A DNA stretch of 20,419 nucleotides from Apostichopus californicus. Taxonomy: Eukaryota > Echinodermata > Holothuroidea > Aspidochirotida > Stichopodidae. Below are positions 19,882 to 20,419 of this stretch, piece after piece. Every line of letters starts with the position of its first letter. Position 1 is the stretch's first letter. The position numbers and the translations under genes are program-made. Below the pieces are notes generated by a model. The model ran no database searches. It had not been told where the DNA came from and saw nothing but the letters and a program-made list of their open reading frames with translations. Location of the stretch: contig JAIPMN010011875.1 in NCBI GenBank assembly GCA_020650975.1, positions 1 to 20,419 on the forward strand. The letters run 5' to 3'.

Positions 19882-20256
19882 CAGTGGCGTCACCAGGAGG
19901 TGGCCTGGGACGGGGGGGGGGGGGGGCGTGCCCTCCCAAACAACAATCGTGCCTTACAGCTGGTGCCCCCCATGCAGATGCAAATTTGTAATGTTAAAAA
20001 GAATACTCAAACAAAAACTTTATCTGCCTCAATTAAAACATAAATATCGGACAGAATAAGCCCGAACATGATTGAACATAAAGTTACTTCAAGTTGCAAA
20101 ATATAGCACCAGATTGCATCTAAGGACCCTCAATTAATAAAAAATGTCTCCCCTTAGACCCTTCCCGCAGGACGGCATTCACAATTAAACATTGTGCCCC
20201 CTAATTAAATGCTTTGCCCCCATCCCCCAACATTGAAATATCTGGCGACGCCATTG
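19882..20256. mobile_element. hAT-like MITE, about 375 bp, ends diverged
   Basis: It opens CAGTGGCGTCACCAG and closes CTGGCGACGCCATTG, whose reverse complement CAATGGCGTCGCCAG matches at 13 of 15. A long G run follows the left end within 35 bases. No 8-bp target duplication is visible, so it is old or the borders have decayed. It contains CACCAGATTGCATCT (20107-20121), shared with the repeat at 7.1-7.35 kb. Confidence 0.65.
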
Positions 20257-20419
20257 CAGTGGTTTTTTGTGCTAGCGTTTCTTAATTTATTTTTTTGTTA
20301 AGATGTGGAAACTAGAAGCAAAAAGCTGTGTGTCATGCAGACAGAAAAACAGAGAGGAAAAGGGGGGGGGGAATTCCGAAGCATATGACAAAGTCCCAAC
20401 AGTTTACTTTGTCCATTCA
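20257..20419. other. End of window, nothing recognisable
   Basis: AT-rich, with a G run at 20362-20370. Confidence 0.4.

Overview
The window looks like nuclear DNA from a marine invertebrate deuterostome, most likely an echinoderm; a sea cucumber is a reasonable guess. The support is an intron-containing gene of the short-chain collagen C4-like family, AT-rich intergenic DNA, many copies of a TAGGCCTA-type motif, and a high density of short non-autonomous DNA transposons with poly-G/C tracts near their ends. Nothing prokaryotic is present: there are no long uninterrupted ORFs, operons or CRISPR arrays.

One gene is well supported. It lies on the minus strand, from the start codon at 19196 to the stop codon at 12040. 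Five coding exons (19059-19196, 15920-16031, 14994-15143, 13466-13621, 12040-12542) join in consistent phase (0, 1, 1, 1) to give a 352-residue secreted protein. Its order is: signal peptide, trimer-type coiled coil, polybasic site, four-cysteine box, only seven Gly-X-Y triplets, and a ten-cysteine C-terminal domain of the short-chain collagen C4 type. A minus-strand AATAAA follows about 100 bases after the stop.

The other 12 kb on the left holds no convincing gene. It is a patchwork of transposon remnants: a 279-bp hAT-like MITE (216-494) with a near-perfect 8-bp target duplication, a 1592-bp Tc1/mariner-like element (2292-3883) with 28-bp terminal inverted repeats flanked by TA, and several GC-rich repeat fragments. 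There is also a perfect 26-bp palindrome centred on a CRE core (6141-6166). Two weak coding candidates are noted: an open frame at 8919-9230 (+) and a small, strongly spliced exon-like segment at 1678-1736 (-).

The introns of the collagen gene have also been colonised. Intron 1 carries a 668-bp element (17967-18634) with 15-bp inverted ends and a perfect 8-bp target duplication, plus a 70-bp direct duplication near 16.3-16.5 kb. Intron 4 carries a tRNA-like sequence. Upstream of the gene lies another inverted-repeat element (19882-20256).
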